DNA of 64,000 nucleotides from CAUZIZ01 sp965219855 (GTDB lineage: Bacteria > Acidobacteriota > UBA6911 > RPQK01 > JAJDTT01): the NCBI GenBank assembly GCA_965219855.1, contig CBDCOR010000021.1:124001-188000 (forward strand), given 5' to 3'. The position numbers were made by a program, and so were the translations under genes. The notes under the pieces are model-generated. The model saw only the letters and a program-made list of their open reading frames with translations. It ran no database searches and was not told where the DNA came from. Below, piece after piece: positions 53,821 to 61,057 of the stretch (position 1 is the first letter of the stretch; every line of letters begins with the position of its first letter).

Positions 53821-55314
53821 ATGAACAAGTATCTCCCAACACGATCGTGTCTGCTCTTGCGGGTTTCATGTCTGGCGAGCGTTTTATCCTGTTCGTCGGC
53901 GGAGTCGGAGGAGCAGAGCAAGGCCGCGATGCCGAACATCCTTTTCGCAATTGCGGACGATTGGGGTTGGCCTCATGCTGGGGCTTACGGCGATCCGGTG
54001 GTCAAGACACCCAGCTTTGACCGTCTCGCACGCGAAGGCGTGCTCTTTCACCATGCCTATGTCTCGTCACCTTCATGTACGCCGTCGCGAGGGGCTATCC
54101 TGACGGGTCAGTGGCATTGGCGTTTGAAGGGGGCAGGAAACCTCTGGAGCGTGTTCCCGGACCAGTTTGTCGGCTACCCGGAGTTGCTGGAGCCGAACGG
54201 ATACGTCACCGGGCATCAGGGGAAAGCCTGGGGACCAGGCCGCCCTGAAACTGTGGGTCGAAACCTGGCCGGCAAACGCTATCCGGGCTTCAAACAATTT
54301 CTGGATCAGCGTCCCACTGGCAAACCGTTCTGTTTCTGGCTCGGTACCAGCGACCCGCATCGGCCCTACGAGCCGGGTTCGGGAAAGGCCAGTGGAATGG
54401 ACCTGAACAAGATCAAGCTGCCGGCCTGTTTCCCCGAGCACCCCGACGTTCGCAATGATGTGGCCAACTACTACTTCGAAGTGCAGCGCTTCGACACACT
54501 GGTAGGTGACGCGCTGAGGGCATTGGAGGCGATGGGCGAATTGGACAACACCTTCGTGGTCATGACCGGCGACCACGGCATGCCCTTTCCTCGTTGCAAG
54601 AGTAACCTCTACGACACGGGGACGCGGGTACCCCTTGCGGTCCGTTGGCCCACCAAGATCAGACGGCCTCACACGGTCGATGACTTTGTGAGCCTCACGG
54701 ATCTTGCTCCGACGTTTCTGCAAGCTGCTGGGCAAGACGTTCCCCAGGGTATGACCGGCCAAAGTCTGATGAATCTATTGGCAAGCCAGGAGTCCGGCCG
54801 GATTGATCCGAACCGCCATTTTGTGCTGACCGGTAAGGAGCGTCATGTGCCATCGCAGGAGGCGCCGGACATGGGAGGGTATCCCTCCCGGGCGATTCGA
54901 ACCCACGATTTTCTGTACATCCGGAACTTTCGCCCCGATCGATGGCCCTCCGGCACACCCGATTACGAGAATGCCGCAATCCCCGGCGTCTGGTTGGGTG
55001 ATTGTGACAACGGACTGACGAAGACATACATGGTCGAGAATCGGGGAAAAGACGCGACCCACCAGCGTCTTTATGATCTTTCCTTCGCGAAACGGCCGGC
55101 CGAGGAATTGTACGATCTGCGAAAGGATCCCGACCAACTGTCCAACGTGGCTTCAGACGCGGAGTATGCGGCGGCAAAAGAAGCACTGAGCAAGCAGCTC
55201 TTGACGGAGCTCGAAGCGAGTAAAGACCCCCGGGTCATTGGACCCGAAGTAGATTTCGATGGGTACGAGTACCTGGGCTGGGGACCGAGGTTTCCCGGGT
55301 GGGAATCCCGCTAG
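53821..55314 (+). CDS. Formylglycine-dependent sulfatase, probable lipoprotein
   Basis: 497 residues from ATG 53821. The signal sequence ends in LASVLSC, a possible lipobox. Metal aspartates in IADDWGWPHAGAYGD, the formylglycine motif SCTPSRGAILTGQ (C-T-P-S-R, cysteine type, near residue 86), DPHRPYEPGSG, and TGDHGMPFPRCKSNLYDTGT with the second metal pair and lysine. It hydrolyses sulfate esters, probably of polysaccharide; it needs a formylglycine-generating enzyme, which is not in the window. The stop codon lies within the 6-bp duplication of the IS1380 element; the natural hairpin that should follow the gene now lies beyond the IS at 57193. Confidence 0.9.
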   Translation: MNKYLPTRSCLLLRVSCLASVLSCSSAESEEQSKAAMPNILFAIADDWGWPHAGAYGDPVVKTPSFDRLAREGVLFHHAYVSSPSCTPSRGAILTGQWHWRLKGAGNLWSVFPDQFVGYPELLEPNGYVTGHQGKAWGPGRPETVGRNLAGKRYPGFKQFLDQRPTGKPFCFWLGTSDPHRPYEPGSGKASGMDLNKIKLPACFPEHPDVRNDVANYYFEVQRFDTLVGDALRALEAMGELDNTFVVMTGDHGMPFPRCKSNLYDTGTRVPLAVRWPTKIRRPHTVDDFVSLTDLAPTFLQAAGQDVPQGMTGQSLMNLLASQESGRIDPNRHFVLTGKERHVPSQEAPDMGGYPSRAIRTHDFLYIRNFRPDRWPSGTPDYENAAIPGVWLGDCDNGLTKTYMVENRGKDATHQRLYDLSFAKRPAEELYDLRKDPDQLSNVASDAEYAAAKEALSKQLLTELEASKDPRVIGPEVDFDGYEYLGWGPRFPGWESR

Positions 55315-55315
55315 G
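55310..55315. repeat. Target-site duplication GCTAGG, left copy
   Basis: GCTAGG includes the sulfatase TAG stop codon; it recurs at 57185-57190. A 4- or 5-bp reading is also possible, since IS1380 duplications are usually shorter. Confidence 0.6.
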
Positions 55316-57184
55316 CCCAAAATAAGCGCAAGTTCGAAAATAGACCCCTTTGTCGGCTCCGAGGAGCCATTTTGGAGACCTAAATTCTAAATTTCGGCGC
55401 GAAGTCACTCAGAACAGGCACGTGTTCAGCTGTCCTCCACGCCGATCGCTCAGGGAAAACGATTCTGCCCTCTTGGGGGGCGTTTGTAGAGACACCTCGC
55501 CCCAGCTCTGGCGACCCTCGGAGCTACTTTATCTCCTTTCAGTTTCAGGTAGCTGGCCGGTGTTTCAACCACTTACTGCCTTCCAAGAGAAGACGGCTCC
55601 AACCATTGACATCCAGCAGCCGATAGACCAACTGTCGGCCCCTGCGCAAAATCTGGCAGGGCATTTCAATGACCTCTCGCAGGAAACGGCGATACTCCAT
55701 CTTCACCAGCTCTCGGGCTTGCAGTCGCGCCGGCAGCACCAACCCCATCCAGGCCTTCAGATTCCAGGCTTGAGCCGCAATCACCAGATAGGCCCAGTTG
55801 GCTACCAGCGTATCCGAGGGCATCCGCAGGGCCTCGACTCCGTTCTTGAGTTGTTCAATGACGTTCTCCTGGTTGCAGCGCCGGTTGTTTTCCCGTACGA
55901 CTCCCGCCGTTCCCAACGTTCTGGCCGAGATATTGGTGACATAAAAGTGGTAGCGCGTCTGCGGCAGCAGCCGCTTCTGGCCTTTCTCGACCAGGATCGT
56001 CTTGCGCAAGATCACCATCCGATAGGTTCGCTTCGCTTTGCTCGGACGGTAGTCGATCTCCGCGATCTCTTCCCGTTCCAGCGTCAGCGTCTTGAACCCG
56101 CGTCTCTTGACAATCTCCGGCTTCACTTTGTCCCGCCGCTGGCGCCGCTTCTTCCCTTTTCCTTTCCCCTGGCTGGGGCGCCCCAGCTCTTTCCATCTCG
56201 CTTCTGGCAACGCCTCCGCCCACTTGACGAAGCTCGGATGGGCGTCGATCCCGAAGTCAAACTCCACGCCCGCCTCCGTCCAACGGTCAAAATGAGCCGT
56301 CAGCGAAAAATCCGTGTCCCCGCGCAGGCGCACCTTCCGAAAACCCGCCTCTCGAACCAGCTCGATACTCCGATCCAGCCATTCGGCCGCTCCCTCATGA
56401 GAGGGACGGTTGCCCGAGCGGTTGACCGCATAGAGCACCTCTCCCGTATTGGCCAGCGTCACGATCAGCGGCGCATAGCCCCACTGCCCGTCGTAGCTGA
56501 TCTCCATCCCTTCCTTGCATTCGCCGCTCGTGGGGGCCATCGTCCCATCCACGTCGATCTCCGCCCGTTGGAAGAAACGGGCCGGTTGTTGGGCCCAGAC
56601 CTTGAGGCGGCTGGCATTGACGGCTTCCATCAGATCCACCACGTCGGGCGCGTCAAAGCGGCGCACAAAGTCTCCGGCCGTGCTGGGGGCGGGGATCTTC
56701 TCGGCTCCCACCGCCTCCAGGAAACTCACACTCTGACGTCGCAGTTCAATATCCTGATAGCGGGTCCCGCCCGTGGCCACGTTGTAGATCAGGCTCAGGA
56801 CGTGGTCCGATTCGTGGTACGGTTGGTGGCGTTTGAGCAGCGTCACCGCCTGGTCAATGGCTTTCCCCAGCCCACTCCACTTCACCACCTGCTGCAGCAG
56901 CCCCAGACCACCGTAACTGACCGCACCCGTCTTCTCCGAGACCTCGTAGCTGATGACCTCGGGCGAGAGCACCGGTTTCGGGTCTTGACCGTTCCAGCTG
57001 GGGCTCAATCGCTGAGCAACCTCTGCTTCCCGTTTGCGGATGATTGCGCTATCCTTTTTATTCACCTGAAATGCCTCCTTTCGGCTTGTTCTGAAGTTTC
57101 TTTGACAACCCCAGAATACCCGTCAGGTCTGGCATTTCAGGTGTTTACATGTGGTTTAGTCCACTTTCATCTACTTCTTTTGGG
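55316..57184 (-). mobile_element. IS1380-family insertion sequence (about 1.87 kb)
   Basis: Boundaries are inferred from the duplication GCTAGG and short inverted ends CCCAAAATAAG (left) and, inverted, CCCAAAAGAAG (right). The length and single transposase gene fit IS1380. 230 bp of non-coding sequence lie at the left end and 119 bp at the right. Confidence in the exact edges is moderate. Confidence 0.7.
55545..57065 (-). CDS. IS1380-family transposase
   Basis: 506 residues, apparently complete. N-terminal region LSPEVISYEVSEKTGAVSYG and DHVLSLIYNVATGGTRYQDI; first aspartate in AEIDVDGTMAPTSGECKEGM (near 170), second in VRLRGDTDFSLTAHFDRW (near 255), and glutamate in RRCNQENVIEQLKNGVEALR (near 415), the IS1380 DDE layout. 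The ATG at 57065 has AAAGGAGGCATTTC upstream. A long open frame on the opposite strand is a shadow of this gene. Confidence 0.92.
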   Translation of the reverse strand: MNKKDSAIIRKREAEVAQRLSPSWNGQDPKPVLSPEVISYEVSEKTGAVSYGGLGLLQQVVKWSGLGKAIDQAVTLLKRHQPYHESDHVLSLIYNVATGGTRYQDIELRRQSVSFLEAVGAEKIPAPSTAGDFVRRFDAPDVVDLMEAVNASRLKVWAQQPARFFQRAEIDVDGTMAPTSGECKEGMEISYDGQWGYAPLIVTLANTGEVLYAVNRSGNRPSHEGAAEWLDRSIELVREAGFRKVRLRGDTDFSLTAHFDRWTEAGVEFDFGIDAHPSFVKWAEALPEARWKELGRPSQGKGKGKKRRQRRDKVKPEIVKRRGFKTLTLEREEIAEIDYRPSKAKRTYRMVILRKTILVEKGQKRLLPQTRYHFYVTNISARTLGTAGVVRENNRRCNQENVIEQLKNGVEALRMPSDTLVANWAYLVIAAQAWNLKAWMGLVLPARLQARELVKMEYRRFLREVIEMPCQILRRGRQLVYRLLDVNGWSRLLLEGSKWLKHRPAT

Positions 57185-57190
57185 GCTAGG
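57185..57190. repeat. Target-site duplication GCTAGG, right copy
   Basis: Second copy flanking the IS1380 element. Confidence 0.6.
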
Positions 57191-57192
57191 CC

Positions 57193-57213
57193 ATCCACCA
57201 GCCGGCGGTGGAT
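57193..57213 (+). terminator. Hairpin originally downstream of the sulfatase gene
   Basis: ATCCACC (57193-57199) pairs with GGTGGAT (57207-57213) around a 7-base loop. Without the IS it would begin 8 bp after the sulfatase stop codon. No T-run follows, so it may be a rho-dependent or mRNA-stabilising structure rather than a classical terminator. Confidence 0.4.
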
Positions 57214-57350
57214 CGTTCAGGAGAAGACTTCGTTGGGGACGAGGGGCAGCGGCTCTTATACTTCGACATTCGCCTTTTCGATATTCTGCTGTTCGTCATT
57301 ATCATCCCTTCGACGTTCGTGTGTTCGATATTTAATAATTCAGTATGTCT

Positions 57351-58403
57351 TTACACTGTTTCCTTCAGCCAGCTTCCGTAGCTCGAGATCAGGGTTGATC
57401 CCGCCAGCGCAACCAGGCCGATTGCGAGCAGGATACGAGTTCGTAAGCTGGTGCCCTTCCACTCCTGAAAAACAATTCCCCACAGGTTGCTGAACACGAT
57501 GATGAAGGCCATATGGATTGGCCAGCTGGCGAACACGCTGAACTTTCCCATCTGCGATTCGCCCATGCCAAAGAAATAGAATTCCGCGTAGCCGACGATA
57601 CCTGCCATGGCGGAGAAGACGTAGTTGGTGACCAAGGGCGATCGGCGATTGCTGTAATCACCTCCGCTAAGATTGCGGAAGTTCAAGGCGACACACCAGA
57701 TAATGTTGGCGATGCCGCCACCTACCAACACCAGCAGCAGTGGAGCGTTATTGGCGTTTAAGTCTTTTGCGCCGTATTGGCCGGCCGCTTTCTGCAAGGG
57801 ATCGCCCAATTCCACACCAAACGCAAAGCAAGCACTCATGACTCCAGAAAAAAATGCAACCCAGACCCCTTTGCCGAAATTGAACTCGGCAATCGTCTCT
57901 TTCTTTGCCTCGTCGGGAAGTTCCCGTTCTTTCGACGTCCCCGCCCAACTACAAAAAAAGACTCCCAACAGACAAACGGCCAATCCGCCCAGCGAGAATC
58001 GGCCGGAGGTTTCGTAAAACAGTCCGAGAAATTCGCCCTTGAAGATCTGCGGGATCAGGGCTCCGAAAAAAGTGCAAAAGCCAAGCACCAGGCCCATGCC
58101 AAGAGACATGCCCAGGTATCTCAGCGACAGCCCAAAGGTCAGGTGGCCGATTCCCCAGCCCAGCCCGCAGAGGAATGTCAGCACGACGACGGACCGCGGG
58201 ACGGCCCCGAAAACCTGGTCCAACGCGGGAACGGTCAGGAGCGCAGCAATCAGCGGACAAATGACCCAGATGAAAAGTCCCCCCACCAGCCAATAGGTTT
58301 CCCACGCCCATCCAGTGACCTTTTTGTAAGGGATATAAAAGCTGCCTGCTGAAAAGCCGCCGACAGCGTGCAGTATGACGCCCAAGAATGGATTCGCTGG
58401 CAT
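57351..58403 (-). CDS. rhaT: L-rhamnose-proton symporter RhaT-like
   Basis: 350 residues with ten hydrophobic segments of the drug/metabolite-transporter fold. Family wording: GVILHAVGGFSAGSFYIPYK, WAWETYWLVGGLFIWVICPL, LCGLGWGIGHLTFGLSLRYL and GMSLGMGLVLGFCTFFGALI, all characteristic of RhaT. It imports L-rhamnose (or a related deoxy-sugar) with protons. It lies directly upstream of the SMP-30 lactonase in sequence but on the same strand downstream in transcription, 37 bp apart, so they are probably one operon. Confidence 0.9.
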   Translation of the reverse strand: MPANPFLGVILHAVGGFSAGSFYIPYKKVTGWAWETYWLVGGLFIWVICPLIAALLTVPALDQVFGAVPRSVVVLTFLCGLGWGIGHLTFGLSLRYLGMSLGMGLVLGFCTFFGALIPQIFKGEFLGLFYETSGRFSLGGLAVCLLGVFFCSWAGTSKERELPDEAKKETIAEFNFGKGVWVAFFSGVMSACFAFGVELGDPLQKAAGQYGAKDLNANNAPLLLVLVGGGIANIIWCVALNFRNLSGGDYSNRRSPLVTNYVFSAMAGIVGYAEFYFFGMGESQMGKFSVFASWPIHMAFIIVFSNLWGIVFQEWKGTSLRTRILLAIGLVALAGSTLISSYGSWLKETV

Positions 58404-58440
58404 TCAAAAGACCCATCCCCGATCGTCGGAATCTCGGTGG

Positions 58441-59490
58441 TCAGAACCCCAGTCCCTTGGTCTTGAGCTGGATCCGCACCACGTACAGATCAGCCATGAT
58501 GAACAGCTGGGATCCATCGCTTCCGCCGAAGGTGCAGTTGCCGGTTTCCTCGCCGGTTGTCAATGTCGCGATATGTTTGCCATCCGGCATGAAGATCATC
58601 ACGCCGTCTGGGCCGGTGGCGTAGATCCTTCCGCCCCGATCCACGGCCATCCCGTCGGCCAGTCCCTTTTTCCCTTCCAGGAATGCTTTAGTCAAACGGT
58701 AAAAGACGCGGCCGTCGTCCAGGCTGCCGTCGTCCCGCACGCCGTACGCCATCCAGAGGGCGCGGTCGGGATCGGAGTTAGCGACATACAGCGTCTTTTC
58801 GTCTGGCGACAAGGCGATTCCGTTGGGACGCTTTAGCTCGCGCGTCAACAGACTCAGCTTGCCATCGGCCGTTAATCGGTACACACCTTGAAAGTCCAGT
58901 TCCTTGGCGGGATCATCGTCGAGCCCTTCCAAGCCGTAGGGTGGGTCGGTGAAGTATATATCGCCGTTGGAGTGTACGACTCCGTCGTTGGGACTGTTGA
59001 GCCGCTTGCCCTCGAAGCGATCGGCCAAAACCGTCTTGATGGCGCGGTGCACGTCGTCCAGGCGGGTCACGCGACGCTCGCCATGTTCCATCGAGATCAG
59101 CCGACCTTGTCGATCGCGTAACAGTCCGTTGGCGCCCGGTTCCCCGCCTCGAGGCGTCGTGCCTACATAGCCCGAAGGTCGGAGGTAGATGCTCAGCCCC
59201 GTCTTTTCGTCCCAGCGGAACACGGTATTCCGCGGAATGTCGGTGAACAGGAGGAATTGGCCCTCCGGCATCCAGACCGGTCCTTCGCTGAATTTAAATC
59301 CCTCCGCCAGGATTTCCATCTGGGCGTCGGGCAATAGGACCTCGTCCGCGGCCGAGTCATGGCGTTCAACTGACCCCAACGTGGGATAGGGCTTGTCTAG
59401 GGACGATTGACCAAGACAGGCTTGCTCGTAGGCCGATGTGGTAAGCGTCAGGAAGAAAGCGATCAGGACATAGAGGTGGTGCATGGGCAT
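58441..59490 (-). CDS. SMP-30/gluconolactonase-family protein (secreted)
   Basis: About 349 residues from ATG 59490. Signal peptide HHLYVLIAFFLTLTTSAY. The six-bladed propeller contains EGPVWMPEGQFLLFTDIPRN (metal glutamate), LNSPNDGVVHSNGDIYFTDP (metal asparagine and substrate region), RPNGIALSPDEKTLYVANSD (metal asparagine) and GLADGMAVDRGGRIYATGPD (metal aspartate). Such enzymes hydrolyse aldonolactones; with RhaT beside it a rhamnono- or fuconolactone is plausible. The export signal suggests oxidation and lactone hydrolysis occur in the periplasm. Upstream frame to 59520 lacks a ribosome site. Confidence 0.85.
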   Translation of the reverse strand: MPMHHLYVLIAFFLTLTTSAYEQACLGQSSLDKPYPTLGSVERHDSAADEVLLPDAQMEILAEGFKFSEGPVWMPEGQFLLFTDIPRNTVFRWDEKTGLSIYLRPSGYVGTTPRGGEPGANGLLRDRQGRLISMEHGERRVTRLDDVHRAIKTVLADRFEGKRLNSPNDGVVHSNGDIYFTDPPYGLEGLDDDPAKELDFQGVYRLTADGKLSLLTRELKRPNGIALSPDEKTLYVANSDPDRALWMAYGVRDDGSLDDGRVFYRLTKAFLEGKKGLADGMAVDRGGRIYATGPDGVMIFMPDGKHIATLTTGEETGNCTFGGSDGSQLFIMADLYVVRIQLKTKGLGF

Positions 59491-59527
59491 CGATCCTCTC
59501 CCGGCGCTACCAACCCCCAAGAGGGAC

Positions 59528-61036
59528 TTAGACGTCCATGATCTCGGTCAGGGCACGGCCGCCGATGTCGGTCAGTTTTCGGAAGCGCCCGGCGTGCAGA
59601 TAGGTCAGCTTCTCGTCGTGCAGGCCGAGCAGGTTCAGAATGGTAGCGTGAACGTCACGCATGTGGATGGGGTTATCTCCAATCGGCCCCAGGCCGAATT
59701 CGTCGGTTTCGCCGACTGAGGTGGCCCCCTTGACGTTTCCTCCTGCCATCCACATCACCAGGCCGTACTGGTTGTGATCCCGTCCCAGCTTGTCCCAGTC
59801 GGTATCGACGTCGTTGATGAACGTGGTGCGACCCATTTCCGAGGCCCAGACCACCAGGGTTTCGTCCAGCAGGCCGCGGCCTTTCAGATCCTTCAGCAAG
59901 GCTCCCACCGCTTGGTCCACTTCTGCCGCGTGTTCGGGCATTCGTTTAAAGGTGTTCGTGTGATCATCCCAGATCCGCTCTACCGCCCCGCCGCCGTGAA
60001 TCAGCATCGTGTAGCGGACCCCTCTTTCGACCATGCGGCGAGCCAGCAGGCACTGACGTCCGAAGCCCTCTTTCATCGGATCATCCAGGCCGTACATCTT
60101 CTTGGTTTGCTCGGACTCCTTGGAGAGATCCACCGCCTCGGGGGCTGCCATCTGCATGCGATAGGCCAGTTCGTAGGCGCTGATGCGCGCTTCCAGCTCG
60201 GACGTGCGGCGACGCTCATCACGGTGCTGTTCATTGAGCGACCGAAGCAGGTCGAATTCTCGGCGCGCCCGCTCTCGAGTGACACCTGGGGGAAGATCCA
60301 GGTCCAGGATCGGCGTTCCCGCGGCGCGGATCAGGGTCCCCTGGTAGGCAGCCGGGAGGTAGGCGCAGCCCCAGTTATCGGCTCCGTTGATGGTGGCGCC
60401 TCTCGGATCCTGAATCACTACGTAGCCGGGCAGATTCTGGTTGGGGCTCCCCAATCCATAGGTGACCCAGGAACCCACCGAGGGGCTGCCGGGGAAGACC
60501 GAGCCGGTGTTGGCATGAAAGGTGGCCGGTCCGTGATTGTTGTTGTCGACTTTGATGCCATAAATGAAGGCCAGATCATCCACATTCTCTGCGATGTGGG
60601 GGAAGAGCGTGGAAACCCACTTGCCTGATTCTCCGTACCGTTTGAACTCCCAGCGGCTGGGCATAGCCCGGTGAGGTTGTTCCAGGTACCCTTGAATTTC
60701 TCCGGAGAAACCGGAGAGTTTGGGTAGTTGTTTACCGGCATATTCTTCCAGAGCGGGTTTGTAATCAAAGGTGTCCACCTGGCTGGCCCCGCCAGCCATG
60801 AACATGAAAATGCAATGCTTGGCCTTGCGCGGCAAGTGTGGAGTCTGGACTGCCATCGGACTGAGCGACTTTGCGGAGCTGGCTCCCAGTTCCTCGGCCA
60901 GCATGCCGGCCAGGGCCAGGGCTCCGAGGCCATTGTAGGAGCGGCAAAGAAAGTCTCTGCGGGAGACGGGTCCGCGTGCAAGACCTGTACAGTGATTCTT
61001 GTACGGGCTGCTCGAAAACTTTTTTCTCACAGACAT
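59528..61036 (-). CDS. DUF1501 protein, Tat-exported (module 4)
   Basis: 502 residues. RRDFLCRSYNGLGALALAGM twin-arginine signal near residue 25, then PHLPRKAKHCIFMFMAGGAS and QVDTFDYKPALEEYAGKQLP; LVVWASEMGRTTFINDVDTD and DHNQYGLVMWMAGGNVKGAT mark the C-terminal signature. It is more distant from modules 2 and 3 and is the closest relative of the fragment at 36426. PSCyt partner 21 bp upstream; the SMP-30 gene follows 37 bp after its stop, so the lactonase and RhaT may be part of this transcription unit. Confidence 0.9.
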   Translation of the reverse strand: MSVRKKFSSSPYKNHCTGLARGPVSRRDFLCRSYNGLGALALAGMLAEELGASSAKSLSPMAVQTPHLPRKAKHCIFMFMAGGASQVDTFDYKPALEEYAGKQLPKLSGFSGEIQGYLEQPHRAMPSRWEFKRYGESGKWVSTLFPHIAENVDDLAFIYGIKVDNNNHGPATFHANTGSVFPGSPSVGSWVTYGLGSPNQNLPGYVVIQDPRGATINGADNWGCAYLPAAYQGTLIRAAGTPILDLDLPPGVTRERARREFDLLRSLNEQHRDERRRTSELEARISAYELAYRMQMAAPEAVDLSKESEQTKKMYGLDDPMKEGFGRQCLLARRMVERGVRYTMLIHGGGAVERIWDDHTNTFKRMPEHAAEVDQAVGALLKDLKGRGLLDETLVVWASEMGRTTFINDVDTDWDKLGRDHNQYGLVMWMAGGNVKGATSVGETDEFGLGPIGDNPIHMRDVHATILNLLGLHDEKLTYLHAGRFRKLTDIGGRALTEIMDV

Positions 61037-61057
61037 GACGCAAACTCCTGTCGATTT

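Noticed and set aside
55350..57335. 661-codon plus-strand frame over the IS1380 element
   Set aside because: Shadow of the transposase on the opposite strand; no domain, and it runs across the IS right edge.
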